64,000 nt of DNA, taken from the NCBI RefSeq assembly GCF_900142715.1, contig NZ_FRBX01000006.1, positions 1 to 64,000 on the forward strand, given 5' to 3'. This DNA is from Flavobacterium pectinovorum (GTDB lineage: Bacteria > Bacteroidota > Bacteroidia > Flavobacteriales > Flavobacteriaceae). The notes beneath the pieces are model-generated. The model searched no databases and was not told where the DNA came from. It was given only the letters and a program-made list of their open reading frames with translations. The position numbers and the translations under genes were made by a program. Below, one piece after another: positions 55,026-62,682 of the stretch. The number at the start of each line of letters is the position of its first letter. Within the stretch, counting starts at the first letter, position 1.

Positions 55026-56984
55026 ATGCACAAAATGAAAAAATATAAAGTTTTTATCTTTTTGATATTCAGTATAATGGCAAACGCAAATGTGCGAATG
55101 CCATTGTTGTTTTCTGACGGAATGGTGTTGCAGCGCAACAAAGAAATCCCGGTTTGGGGTTGGGCAGAAGCCAATGAAAAAGTGGAGGTTCGTTTTAACA
55201 AACAAACCAAAACCATTCAGGCCGATAAAGAAGGAAAATGGATGATTAAACTGTCTGCCGAAAAAGCGGGCGGACCTTTTGAATTAATCATTACAGGAAA
55301 AAACAAAATTGTTATCAAAGATGTTTTGGTTGGCGAAGTATGGATTTGCAGCGGACAGTCGAACATGGAATTTCAGATGTACAAAGTAATGAACGCTGAA
55401 AAAGAAATGGCAGATTCTAATTATCCAATGATTCGTCATTTTGGCGTTGCGCAAGATTTAAGCGGAACTCCAAAAGAAGATCTTAAACAAGGAAAATGGG
55501 CAGTTGCCAATAAAGAAAACATTCGTGATTTTACAGCGGCAGGTTTCTTCTTTGCCAAAAAACTATATGCTGAATTAAAAATCCCAATCGGAATTATAAA
55601 TATATCGTGGGGCGGAACCAATGTAGAAACCTGGACAAGCCACGAAGCGTTTCAAAAAAGCGATGAATTCAAAACCATGATTGCAGATGTTCCTCAGGTA
55701 GATATGGACGCCGTTTTTGAAGTTTACAAAAAATCAGTTTTAGAAAATTTAAGAAAGATTCAGGGTTTTGATGTTTCCATGGAAAATGAAAACCAGTTTA
55801 AGGAATTCAGTTTTGATGATAAAAACTGGCCAGAAATAAAAGTTCCATCATTATGGGAAAACCAACAAATTGGCAATATTGACGGCGTTGTCTGGATGCG
55901 AAAAACGGTTACTTTAACGGCAGAACAAGCCAAAAGCGAGTCCGTTTTACATCTTTCAAAAGTAGACGACGAAGATATTACCTATGTAAACGGAGTTGAA
56001 GTAGGAACCAATAAAATTTGGGAAGCATTAAGAGTTTATAAAATTCCGGCAGGAACATTAAAAGAAGGAAAAAATGTAATCACAGTTCGTATTGCAGATT
56101 ATTCCGGCGGTGGCGGAATTTACGGCGATCCAGCCGATTTAAAAATTCAGTTTAAAGACAAAAATATTCCACTCGAAGGACTTTGGAAATTCAATGTCGT
56201 TCAGGTAAAAATTGCGATTTCGCCAAACAGTTATCCATCGTTATTGTACAATGCAATGGTAAATCCGCTGGTTCCCTATGCGTTTCAGGGTGTTTTATGG
56301 TATCAGGGCGAAGCCAATGTTTGGCGCGCAAAACAATACAAAAAAGCATTTCCGTTAATGATTCAGGATTGGAGAACAAAGTGGAAACAAGGCGATTTTC
56401 CTTTTTATTTCGTACAATTATCGACTTTCAACGAATTCAACGGAAACAGTAAAGTCGGAAGCCGTTGGGCAGAACTTCGCGAAGCACAATCCGAAACTTT
56501 AAAAGTACCCAATACAGGAATGGTCGTAACCACAGATATCGGTAACGCAAAAGACATTCATCCCACAAACAAACAAGATGTCGGATTACGTTTGGCCGCC
56601 ATTGCATTAAACAATGTTTACGGCAAAAAACAAATTTATAGCGGGCCAACCTATAAATCTCAGCAAATAAAAGGAAATGAAATAATCCTGACTTTCGATA
56701 ATATCGGTTCAGGATTATCGACTCCGGATAATTCAGAAAACGTAAAAGGATTTGAAATCGCCGGTGCCGACAAAGTTTTTCATTCCGCGAAAGCGATCAT
56801 AAAAGGCAACACGATTATAGTTTCGAACGACGAAGTAAAAAATCCCGTTGCAGTTCATTACGGTTGGGCAGACGACGATACGGAAATCAATCTTTTCAAT
56901 AAAGAAAAATTCCCTGCATCGCCTTTTAGAACTGATAATTGGGAAATGATTACAGCAAACGAAATATATAAGGTTAGTAAATAA
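55026..56984 (+). CDS. CE20-like (sialate O-acetylesterase family) carbohydrate acetylesterase
   Basis: 652 residues (alternative start ATG 55035, MKKYKVFIFLIF). The signal peptide ends near MANAN. SGNH-hydrolase motifs: WICSGQSNMEF with catalytic S112, INISWGGTNVETW, QGVLWYQGEANV, and D510-I-H512 in KDIHPTNKQD. A beta-sandwich insertion (SLWENQQIGNIDGVVWMRKT, VRIADYSGGGGIYGDPADL) splits the catalytic domain, as in the CE20 acetylesterase described from the Xanthomonas xyloglucan locus. It probably removes acetyl groups from galactosyl residues so that galactosidase and fucosidase can act. Periplasmic or surface location uncertain. Confidence 0.88.
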   Translation: MHKMKKYKVFIFLIFSIMANANVRMPLLFSDGMVLQRNKEIPVWGWAEANEKVEVRFNKQTKTIQADKEGKWMIKLSAEKAGGPFELIITGKNKIVIKDVLVGEVWICSGQSNMEFQMYKVMNAEKEMADSNYPMIRHFGVAQDLSGTPKEDLKQGKWAVANKENIRDFTAAGFFFAKKLYAELKIPIGIINISWGGTNVETWTSHEAFQKSDEFKTMIADVPQVDMDAVFEVYKKSVLENLRKIQGFDVSMENENQFKEFSFDDKNWPEIKVPSLWENQQIGNIDGVVWMRKTVTLTAEQAKSESVLHLSKVDDEDITYVNGVEVGTNKIWEALRVYKIPAGTLKEGKNVITVRIADYSGGGGIYGDPADLKIQFKDKNIPLEGLWKFNVVQVKIAISPNSYPSLLYNAMVNPLVPYAFQGVLWYQGEANVWRAKQYKKAFPLMIQDWRTKWKQGDFPFYFVQLSTFNEFNGNSKVGSRWAELREAQSETLKVPNTGMVVTTDIGNAKDIHPTNKQDVGLRLAAIALNNVYGKKQIYSGPTYKSQQIKGNEIILTFDNIGSGLSTPDNSENVKGFEIAGADKVFHSAKAIIKGNTIIVSNDEVKNPVAVHYGWADDDTEINLFNKEKFPASPFRTDNWEMITANEIYKVSK

Positions 56985-57002
56985 TATTTTGGTGTGACAT
57001 TT

Positions 57003-57117
57003 GGGCGTGACCGTATTTGCAAAAGGCGCTATTTAACAAACCGCTTATGTGCGCCTTTCGCAAATACGGTCGGGCTATCCGTGCTACTTCGGTAGCTAAC
57101 TCCTATCCCTCACGCGC
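57003..57117. repeat. Structured REP-like mobile repeat
   Basis: Starts GGGCGTGAC and ends TCCCTCACGCGC; GCGTGA and TCACGC can close the ends. Inside are a 21-base stem with one mismatch (GACCGTATTTGC...57009-57029 with 57051-57071) and a UUCG-type hairpin GCTAC-TTCG-GTAGC (57083-57096). It is more GC-rich than its surroundings. No gene inside. Resembles REP elements moved by RAYT transposases, though none is in the window. Confidence 0.7.
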
Positions 57118-57207
57118 GAAACCGTTAAACGAGATATTTACCTATTTATAAGCTAAGAAATCGAATAATTCAGAAAATTGGATAGATTTGAATATCCATA
57201 TTGTTAA

Positions 57208-57360
57208 GACGGATTGAAATCCGTCCCTACAAAATAATCCGAGCCGAAGGCTCTCTCAAAAGTTCTGGAGGAACGACCTATATTGTAGCAACGTCCCGAA
57301 GCTTCGGGATTAATCCGTTTATAAGAATGAGCATGATAACAAAGTTCCGTAGGAACGGCA
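57208..57360. repeat. Cluster of five small palindromes upstream of GH95
   Basis: GACGGATT-GA-AATCCGTC (57208-57225), GAGCC-GAA-GGCTC (57241-57253), a GTTC...GAAC pair, TCCCGAAGCTTCGGGA (57294-57309) and TTCCGTAGGAA near 57346. Similar in style to 10680-10915. An open frame runs through it into GH95, but it is repeat DNA, not a plausible N terminus. Confidence 0.65.
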
Positions 57361-57395
57361 TATATTTAAACGAAATTCAAAATCAAAAAGAATAC

Positions 57396-59801
57396 ATGAA
57401 ATCAAATCTCGTAAAAATATTCTTCATTTTACTATTCGCTTCTTTCAGCACAAACATATCGGCGCAATCCAAACATGTTTTATGGTACAATCAACCCGCA
57501 GAATTCTTTGAAGAAAGTTTGGTTTTAGGAAACGGGAAAATGGGAGCAACCGTTTTTGGTGGCGCAAATGCTGATAAAATTTATTTGAACGACGCCACAC
57601 TTTGGTCTGGAGAACCCGTAAATGCCAATATGAGTCCGGAAGCGTATAAAAATATTCCGGCAATTCGTGAAGCTTTAAAAAACGAAAACTACAAACTGGC
57701 AGAGGAATTAAACAAAAAAATTCAGGGTAAAAACTCTGAATCTTTTGCGCCTTTGGGAACATTAGAAATCAATAATTCTGAAAAAGGAAAAGCTGTTAAT
57801 TACCATCGGGAACTTGATATTTCGAATGCAATATCAAAAGTAAGTTACGAAATGGCCGGTGTAAAATATACGCGTGAATATTTTGTTTCTGCTCCGGATC
57901 AAATTATGATCATCAAATTGACAAGCGATCACAAAGGCACTTTAAATTTTGATATTAATTTAAAGAGTTTACTAAAATCAAATGTTGAAGTGAGAAATAA
58001 TATTCTGGTAATGACAGGTTCTGCACCTATTCACGAAAATGCAGGATATACAGTTTTGCCAAAATATCTGGATATACAAGAAAGAGGAACAAAATTTACC
58101 ACTTTAATTCAAATCAAAAAAACCGACGGAAAAATTACAAATTCAAGAGAATCTTTAAGTTTAAAAGATGCGACGGAAGCCATTATTTATGTTTCTGTTG
58201 CAACAAGTTTTAATGGTTTTGACAAAAATCCCGCAAGTGAAGGTTTAGACGATATAGCAATTGCAGTGCAAAATATGAATAAGGCATTTGCAAAACCATT
58301 CGATAAATTAAAAGAATCGCACACAACTGATTATCAAAAATTCTACAACCGTGTTGATTTAAATTTAGGCAAAACAACCGCTCCGGATTTACCAACAGAC
58401 GAACGTTTATTACGCTACGCCGACGGAAAAGAAGATAAAAACCTTGAAATTCTCTATTTCAATTACGGGCGTTATTTATTAATAAGCAGTTCCAGAACTC
58501 TGGGTGTTCCGGCAAATTTACAAGGAATTTGGAATCCTCATTTAAACCCGCCGTGGAGCAGTAATTATACGATGAACATTAATCTGGAAGAAAATTACTG
58601 GCTTGCCGAAAACACCAATCTTTCAGAAATGCATTTGCCGCTTTTGTCTTTCATAAAAAACCTTTCGGTAACAGGGAAAGTTACGGCCAAAACTTTTTAT
58701 GGCGTAAACAAAGGCTGGGCCGCAGCACATAATTCGGATATTTGGGCAATGACAAATCCCGTTGGACAATTTGGTAAAGAAGATCCAATGTGGGCTTGCT
58801 GGCCAATAGCGGGAGCGTGGCTGAGTACACACATTTGGGAACATTACGTTTTTACACAAGATAAAAATTACCTGAAAACAGAAGGCTATCCTTTGATGAA
58901 AGGCGCAGCAGAATTTCTTTTAGGATGGATGATAACCGATAAAAACGGAAATTTAATTACGTCACCATCTACTTCACCCGAAAATCAATACATTGCACCA
59001 GATGGTTTTGTTGGCGCAACAATGTATGGCGGAACGGCAGATTTGGCCATGATTAGAGAATGTTTTGGGAAAACAATAAAAGCTTCGAAAGTTCTAAATA
59101 TTGATGCTGATTTCAGACTAAAATTAGAAACGGCGCTTTCAAAATTATATCCGTATCAAATTGGCAAAAAAGGAAATTTGCAGGAATGGTATTTTGACTG
59201 GGAAGATAAAGATCCAAAACACCGTCATCAATCGCAGTTATTCGGACTTTTTCCCGGCGATCATATTACACCGGAGAAAACGCCTGATTTAGCCGAAGCT
59301 TCGAGAAAAACTTTAGAGATAAAAGGCGATGAAACCACTGGCTGGTCAAAAGGATGGAGAATCAATCTTTGGGCAAGGCTTTGGGATGGAAACCGTGCTT
59401 ATAAAATGTTTAGGGAATTATTGAGATACGTAGATCCCGACGGAAAGAAAACAGCAACTCCACGAAGAGGCGGAGGAACGTATCCGAATTTATTCGACGC
59501 TCATCCGCCATTTCAAATTGATGGAAATTTTGGCGGCGCTGCAGCGGTTGCCGAAATGTTAGTACAATCTGATGAAAACGAAATAAGATTATTACCCGCT
59601 TTGCCGGATGTCTGGGAAACCGGATCTGTAAAAGGAATCTGTGCCCGTGGAGGTTTTGAAATTGCAATGGAATGGGACAATAAAATTTTAAAGAAAGTTA
59701 CTGTTTCCTCTAAAATTGGAGGAAAAACAAACCTAATCAGTGGGGATAAAAAACAAAATGTCACTTTGAAAAAAGGGGAAAGTTTAGAAATAAACTGGTA
59801 G
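57396..59801 (+). CDS. GH95 alpha-L-fucosidase-type enzyme
   Basis: 801 residues from ATG 57396, where a proper signal peptide begins (MKSNLVKIFFILLFASFSTN, then ISAQ). GH95 N-terminal beta-domain (WYNQPAEFFEESLVLGNGKM) and (alpha/alpha)6 barrel. Hallmark residues: N394 and N396 in YTMNINLEENYW, general acid E597 in LQEWYFDWED, D709 in FQIDGNFGGAAA. An inverting alpha-1,2-L-fucosidase (alpha-L-galactosidase is possible) that would remove terminal fucose from xyloglucan side chains. Last enzyme of the locus. The upstream 411-base spacer is full of repeats, so it may have its own promoter. Confidence 0.92.
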   Translation: MKSNLVKIFFILLFASFSTNISAQSKHVLWYNQPAEFFEESLVLGNGKMGATVFGGANADKIYLNDATLWSGEPVNANMSPEAYKNIPAIREALKNENYKLAEELNKKIQGKNSESFAPLGTLEINNSEKGKAVNYHRELDISNAISKVSYEMAGVKYTREYFVSAPDQIMIIKLTSDHKGTLNFDINLKSLLKSNVEVRNNILVMTGSAPIHENAGYTVLPKYLDIQERGTKFTTLIQIKKTDGKITNSRESLSLKDATEAIIYVSVATSFNGFDKNPASEGLDDIAIAVQNMNKAFAKPFDKLKESHTTDYQKFYNRVDLNLGKTTAPDLPTDERLLRYADGKEDKNLEILYFNYGRYLLISSSRTLGVPANLQGIWNPHLNPPWSSNYTMNINLEENYWLAENTNLSEMHLPLLSFIKNLSVTGKVTAKTFYGVNKGWAAAHNSDIWAMTNPVGQFGKEDPMWACWPIAGAWLSTHIWEHYVFTQDKNYLKTEGYPLMKGAAEFLLGWMITDKNGNLITSPSTSPENQYIAPDGFVGATMYGGTADLAMIRECFGKTIKASKVLNIDADFRLKLETALSKLYPYQIGKKGNLQEWYFDWEDKDPKHRHQSQLFGLFPGDHITPEKTPDLAEASRKTLEIKGDETTGWSKGWRINLWARLWDGNRAYKMFRELLRYVDPDGKKTATPRRGGGTYPNLFDAHPPFQIDGNFGGAAAVAEMLVQSDENEIRLLPALPDVWETGSVKGICARGGFEIAMEWDNKILKKVTVSSKIGGKTNLISGDKKQNVTLKKGESLEINW

Positions 59802-59825
59802 AAAGTTCTAAGCATAATCTTTATC

Positions 59826-59858
59826 AAACCCGACAGGTTTTTAAAACCTGTCGGGTTT
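59826..59858. repeat. Dispersed AAACCCGACAGG hairpin after GH95
   Basis: Arms AAACCCGACAGGTTT and AAACCTGTCGGGTTT. Followed by TCCCGAAGCGTCGGGA (59924-59939) and a decayed copy of the same hairpin (AACCCGACAA...TTTGTCGGGT, 59961-59992). The first could act as the GH95 terminator despite lacking a T run. Confidence 0.75.
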
Positions 59859-60048
59859 CATGCTTTTGAAAACTAATGTCACCCTGAGCGGAGTCGAAGG
59901 CTGGATTTGCAGACGTGGGCTTCTCCCGAAGCGTCGGGACGCTCAGCCAGACAAATAATGAACCCGACAAGGTTTTAAAATTTGTCGGGTTTGCTTTTAA
60001 TTATTAAGCAAAACAACTGATTTACATTACAATAAGTTCTTAAAATTT

Positions 60049-60076
60049 TGTCACAAAGTTATTTTCATTAACTTTG
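60049..60076 (+). promoter_or_regulatory. Promoter of the Panacea-type pair
   Basis: TTG (60049-60051), a 17-base spacer, then TAACTTTG (60069-60076), 17 bases before ATG 60094. The pair thus has its own promoter outside the polysaccharide locus. Confidence 0.5.
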
Positions 60077-60093
60077 ATTAAAATATTATAATT

Positions 60094-60552
60094 ATGACTT
60101 ACAATCCAACAACAGTCGCCAATTATTTCATAGATAAACATTCCAAAACAGGAAATCTTACGCCAATGAAAATAATTAAGCTAACTTATATTGCTTATGG
60201 ATGGTATTTGGCCTTAACAGATAAAAAAGAAAGATTGCTGGACGAAAGTCCTATTGCCTGGGATTTTGGGCCTGTTTTTCCATCTTTGTATTACAGCATC
60301 AAGCAATACAAGAAAGAAAAAATAACAGAGAAAATTCCGAATGCCTTAAAAGACGAAAAAATAACTAGCGAAGACGAGAAATTTTTAGATAAAATATGGG
60401 AAGTCTACGGAAGATTTGACGGTATTTATTTAAGTGCATTAACCCACAACGACGGTACGCCGTGGCGAAAAGTTTACCGCAAAGATTCTAATGCTGTTAT
60501 TTCTGATGATGATATTTTTGAACATTATAAAACTAAGTTAAAACCAATTTAA
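60094..60552 (+). CDS. panA: Panacea (DUF4065, SocA-like) domain protein, candidate antitoxin
   Basis: 152 residues, almost entirely one Panacea/DUF4065 domain: VANYFIDKHSKTGNLTPMKI, IKLTYIAYGWYLAL, PIAWDFGPVFPSLYYSIKQY and the C-terminal LTHNDGTPWRKVY are typical. Panacea domains act as broad antitoxins (PanA) that neutralise unrelated toxins encoded next to them. The next gene begins 6 bases after the stop and encodes a short membrane protein. The order antitoxin then toxin, small spacing and separate promoter fit a PanAT module. Function as an antitoxin is inferred, not shown. Confidence 0.8.
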   Translation: MTYNPTTVANYFIDKHSKTGNLTPMKIIKLTYIAYGWYLALTDKKERLLDESPIAWDFGPVFPSLYYSIKQYKKEKITEKIPNALKDEKITSEDEKFLDKIWEVYGRFDGIYLSALTHNDGTPWRKVYRKDSNAVISDDDIFEHYKTKLKPI

Positions 60553-60558
60553 GCTTAT

Positions 60559-60921
60559 ATGTCCTCCCTAAATCTTAACCAAATTTCAATTGCAAATAGT
60601 TCTTCATTAACCCCTGAAGACCTTAGCAAAGCGCGCCTGCAAAATCAAATTCTTGAAGACAGATTAGGAAGCGCAAAAGTAGGTCGTTTTTTAGAAGACA
60701 CCAGACTTAGAAGGCACTTAACCTATATTTTTGCCTTCATTATTTTTCTTTGGCTAGCGGCTGTAGTGTCTATTTTATATTTCAATGATAATTTACTGCA
60801 TCTGAATCTTTCAGAAAATGTATTAATTACTTTATTGACAACTTCGTCTGTAAATGTAATAGGAATGATGTTGATTATTCTGAAAAATTTATTTCCGAAA
60901 CATCTTAATGAAGAAGAATAA
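60559..60921 (+). CDS. Two-helix membrane protein, candidate Panacea-paired toxin
   Basis: 120 residues. The N-terminal 45 are polar and likely helical (LSKARLQNQILEDRLGSAKV), followed by a basic stretch RLRRH. Two transmembrane helices lie about residues 54-76 (LTYIFAFIIFLWLAAVVSILYF) and 87-111 (VLITLLTTSSVNVIGMMLIIL), and the tail is FPKHLNEEE. No enzymatic motif. Co-transcribed with the Panacea protein (6-base gap). Membrane-acting small proteins are among known partners of Panacea antitoxins, so depolarisation of the membrane is a reasonable hypothesis. An ordinary accessory membrane protein is the alternative. Confidence 0.65.
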   Translation: MSSLNLNQISIANSSSLTPEDLSKARLQNQILEDRLGSAKVGRFLEDTRLRRHLTYIFAFIIFLWLAAVVSILYFNDNLLHLNLSENVLITLLTTSSVNVIGMMLIILKNLFPKHLNEEE

Positions 60922-60976
60922 AAGAATAGCTTCTTTATGAATCAACTTGTTGGGTGTAATTCATAAAATTTGATTA

Positions 60977-61109
60977 AACACATAGAAACATAGATTTTCT
61001 GTTTAAAAAAAGCAAGTTAAAAAGAAACTCGTTTCTCACACATAGCTATGTGTGTTGATGCAAGTGAAACGCCTTATTTAAGTTCAATAATCCTATGTTT
61101 CTATGTGTT
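60977..61109. repeat. Long-range inverted repeat AACACATAGAAACATAG
   Basis: Perfect 17-base arms at 60977-60993 and 61093-61109, separated by about 99 bases that contain an inner palindrome CACACATAGCTATGTGTG. It lies between convergent genes and may serve as a bidirectional terminator or be a dispersed element. Confidence 0.7.
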
Positions 61110-61135
61110 AAAATAATTGCACCTAAAGAGTTCAA

Positions 61136-61687
61136 TTATTCTTTTTCTGTTTCAGTCTTTTCTGATTCAGGCGATTTTTTAACATGATTTTCTTTAAATT
61201 CCTCGTACCATTTTTCGATAGAAGGATAAACAAAACCCGCTACTTTTTTAATGGGATTATAAAAAATAGATTTGTCTAAAGTTTCTTGTTTGGCAAAGGT
61301 ATTGTCGAAATTTATTTTCTCAAACAGCGCAATTACAATACTTACAATCAGGATCGTTTTCAGGATTCTGAAAAATCCGCCGCCCAGTTTATTCAGCCAG
61401 CCCAATTGAGCAAAATCTGCAATTCCAGTTAAGGCTTTGGCCAATAAATAAACACCAATTACAACCAGAATAAATGTTAGCAGAAAAGCTGTAACCTGAA
61501 TCGTATTTGGATTCCAGGAAACATGTTTTGAGATTATTTCTGTCATAAAAGAAGAAAATTTAATCGCTAAATAGATTCCGAGCAATAAAGAAATAAAAGA
61601 AGCAATTTCTACAAAAAGGCCATTTTTAATTCCTTTGTATAAACTGTAAGCCAAAAGCGCACCCAAAATCATATCTAAAACACTCAT
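61136..61687 (-). CDS. cvpA: CvpA-family membrane protein
   Basis: 183 residues from ATG 61687 (MSVLDMILGALLAYSLYKGI). A start 27 bases upstream would fall inside the TATATTTG promoter box. Four transmembrane helices: about 4-20, 26-45, 64-85 and 100-122, with the family motif GIKNGLFVEIASF and LNKLGGGFFRILKTILIVSI. The C-terminal tail is highly charged (ESEKTETEKE). CvpA proteins are needed for colicin V production or envelope stress tolerance in enterobacteria; the molecular role is unsettled. Confidence 0.88.
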   Translation of the reverse strand: MSVLDMILGALLAYSLYKGIKNGLFVEIASFISLLLGIYLAIKFSSFMTEIISKHVSWNPNTIQVTAFLLTFILVVIGVYLLAKALTGIADFAQLGWLNKLGGGFFRILKTILIVSIVIALFEKINFDNTFAKQETLDKSIFYNPIKKVAGFVYPSIEKWYEEFKENHVKKSPESEKTETEKE

Positions 61688-61711
61688 ATTTTCTGTCGTT
61701 TTATTGAGGCG

Positions 61712-61719
61712 CAAATATA
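61712..61719 (-). promoter_or_regulatory. cvpA promoter -7 box
   Basis: TATATTTG on the minus strand, an exact TAnnTTTG match 24 bases before the chosen ATG. Confidence 0.5.
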
Positions 61720-61786
61720 AAAGAATTATCTAGTTTTTAAGATGCAGAGGTTCAGAGATGCAAAGGCGCAGAGGTTTTTTTATAGC

Positions 61787-61926
61787 CCACAGATTTAACG
61801 GATTGACACTGATTAAAATTAGTTGGCTGGTGAAGAGCTAAAGTTTTTGCGTAAATAAAACCATGGATTTACGGGATGAAAAAAAACTAAACCTGTGTTA
61901 ATCAGTGAAACCCGTTAAATCCGTGG
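61787..61926. repeat. CCACAGATTTAACGG inverted-repeat element, copy 1
   Basis: Left arm CCACAGATTTAACGG then GACACTGATT; right arm AATCAGTG then CCGTTAAATCCGTGG. The ends pair over about 27 bases with mismatches. It sits in a 571-base gene-free region (61688-62258). Confidence 0.75.
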
Positions 61927-61972
61927 ACAATTCTACAAAAGCCCATTTTTAATTCCTTTGTATTTTTATAGT

Positions 61973-62107
61973 CCACAGATTATACGGATGCAACGAATTG
62001 ACACTGATTAAAAAAAGACGTGGCTGATTAAATGCTAAGAATTTACAAAATACACTTTAAGAATAGAAAAAACCTGTGTAAACCAGTAAAACCCGTTAAA
62101 TCCGTGG
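61973..62107. repeat. CCACAGATTTAACGG inverted-repeat element, copy 2
   Basis: Second, more decayed copy: CCACAGATTATACGG ... GACACTGATT, closing with CCGTTAAATCCGTGG. Same orientation as copy 1, about 186 bases apart, with a short shared linker (ATTTTTAATTCCTTTGTA). Confidence 0.7.
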
Positions 62108-62166
62108 GCAATTTCTCTATACAATAAGGCAAACCGTTAATTTTAGGTCTTTGGATTTGAAGTCCG

Positions 62167-62174
62167 TATCTTTG
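62167..62174 (+). promoter_or_regulatory. Candidate -7 box for the 118-residue protein gene
   Basis: TATCTTTG, an exact TAnnTTTG match, 84 bases before ATG 62259; -33 unclear. The leader holds a GATTTTAGATTTT / AAAATCTAAAATC stem with three tandem CTAAAAT words (62224-62248). Confidence 0.4.
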
Positions 62175-62258
62175 CAAATCTATTTTAGAGTTCAGATTGC
62201 AGATTTTAGATTTTTAAGTCAGCAATCTAAAATCTAAAATCTAAAATCACAAATATAT

Positions 62259-62615
62259 ATGTCAAGAGATACACAATTAAAAGAGCGTTGGGAAAAGCTC
62301 GTCGATATACTTTCAAATCAATTTTCGCAAGGCGAAGATTTAGATTTAGATGCCATTATTTACCTAATCGGAGTTCAGGAATTTGGAAAGATTCATAGAG
62401 AATTCAAAAAAGATGAAAAATTAAACTTAATGCACATCGCTATTTGCCGATTATTAGAGCCTTACGGATTTTATGAATTCGAATATTTTGATGAAGACGG
62501 ATGGCCGCATTATAAAGTAAAAGAAGAATTACCACCGCTAAAAGCAGGAGAACAATCGGTTTTAATGAAAGAAGCGATTGTAAGTTATTTTTTAGAAAGA
62601 GAACTTATCGAATAG
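62259..62615 (+). CDS. Conserved-looking hypothetical protein
   Basis: 118 residues, acidic and soluble, no signal or membrane segment. Helical N-terminal half (LKERWEKLVDILSNQF, DLDAIIYLIGVQEFGKIHREF) and a compact C-terminal part (LLEPYGFYEFEYFDEDGWPHYKV). I do not recognise a named domain. Composition and codon use look native. The neighbours (cvpA, a zinc-ribbon protein, pheS) give no functional hint. Confidence 0.75.
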   Translation: MSRDTQLKERWEKLVDILSNQFSQGEDLDLDAIIYLIGVQEFGKIHREFKKDEKLNLMHIAICRLLEPYGFYEFEYFDEDGWPHYKVKEELPPLKAGEQSVLMKEAIVSYFLERELIE

Positions 62616-62682
62616 TTTTTAGTTTACAGTATTCAGTCTGTGACTGCGACTGTAAACTGTGCTGAACACTTATAACAAAGAA

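Noticed and set aside
57201..57395. N-terminal extension of the GH95 protein
   Set aside because: The extension is encoded by palindromic repeat DNA and would place a clear signal peptide at residue 66. The start at 57396 is far better.
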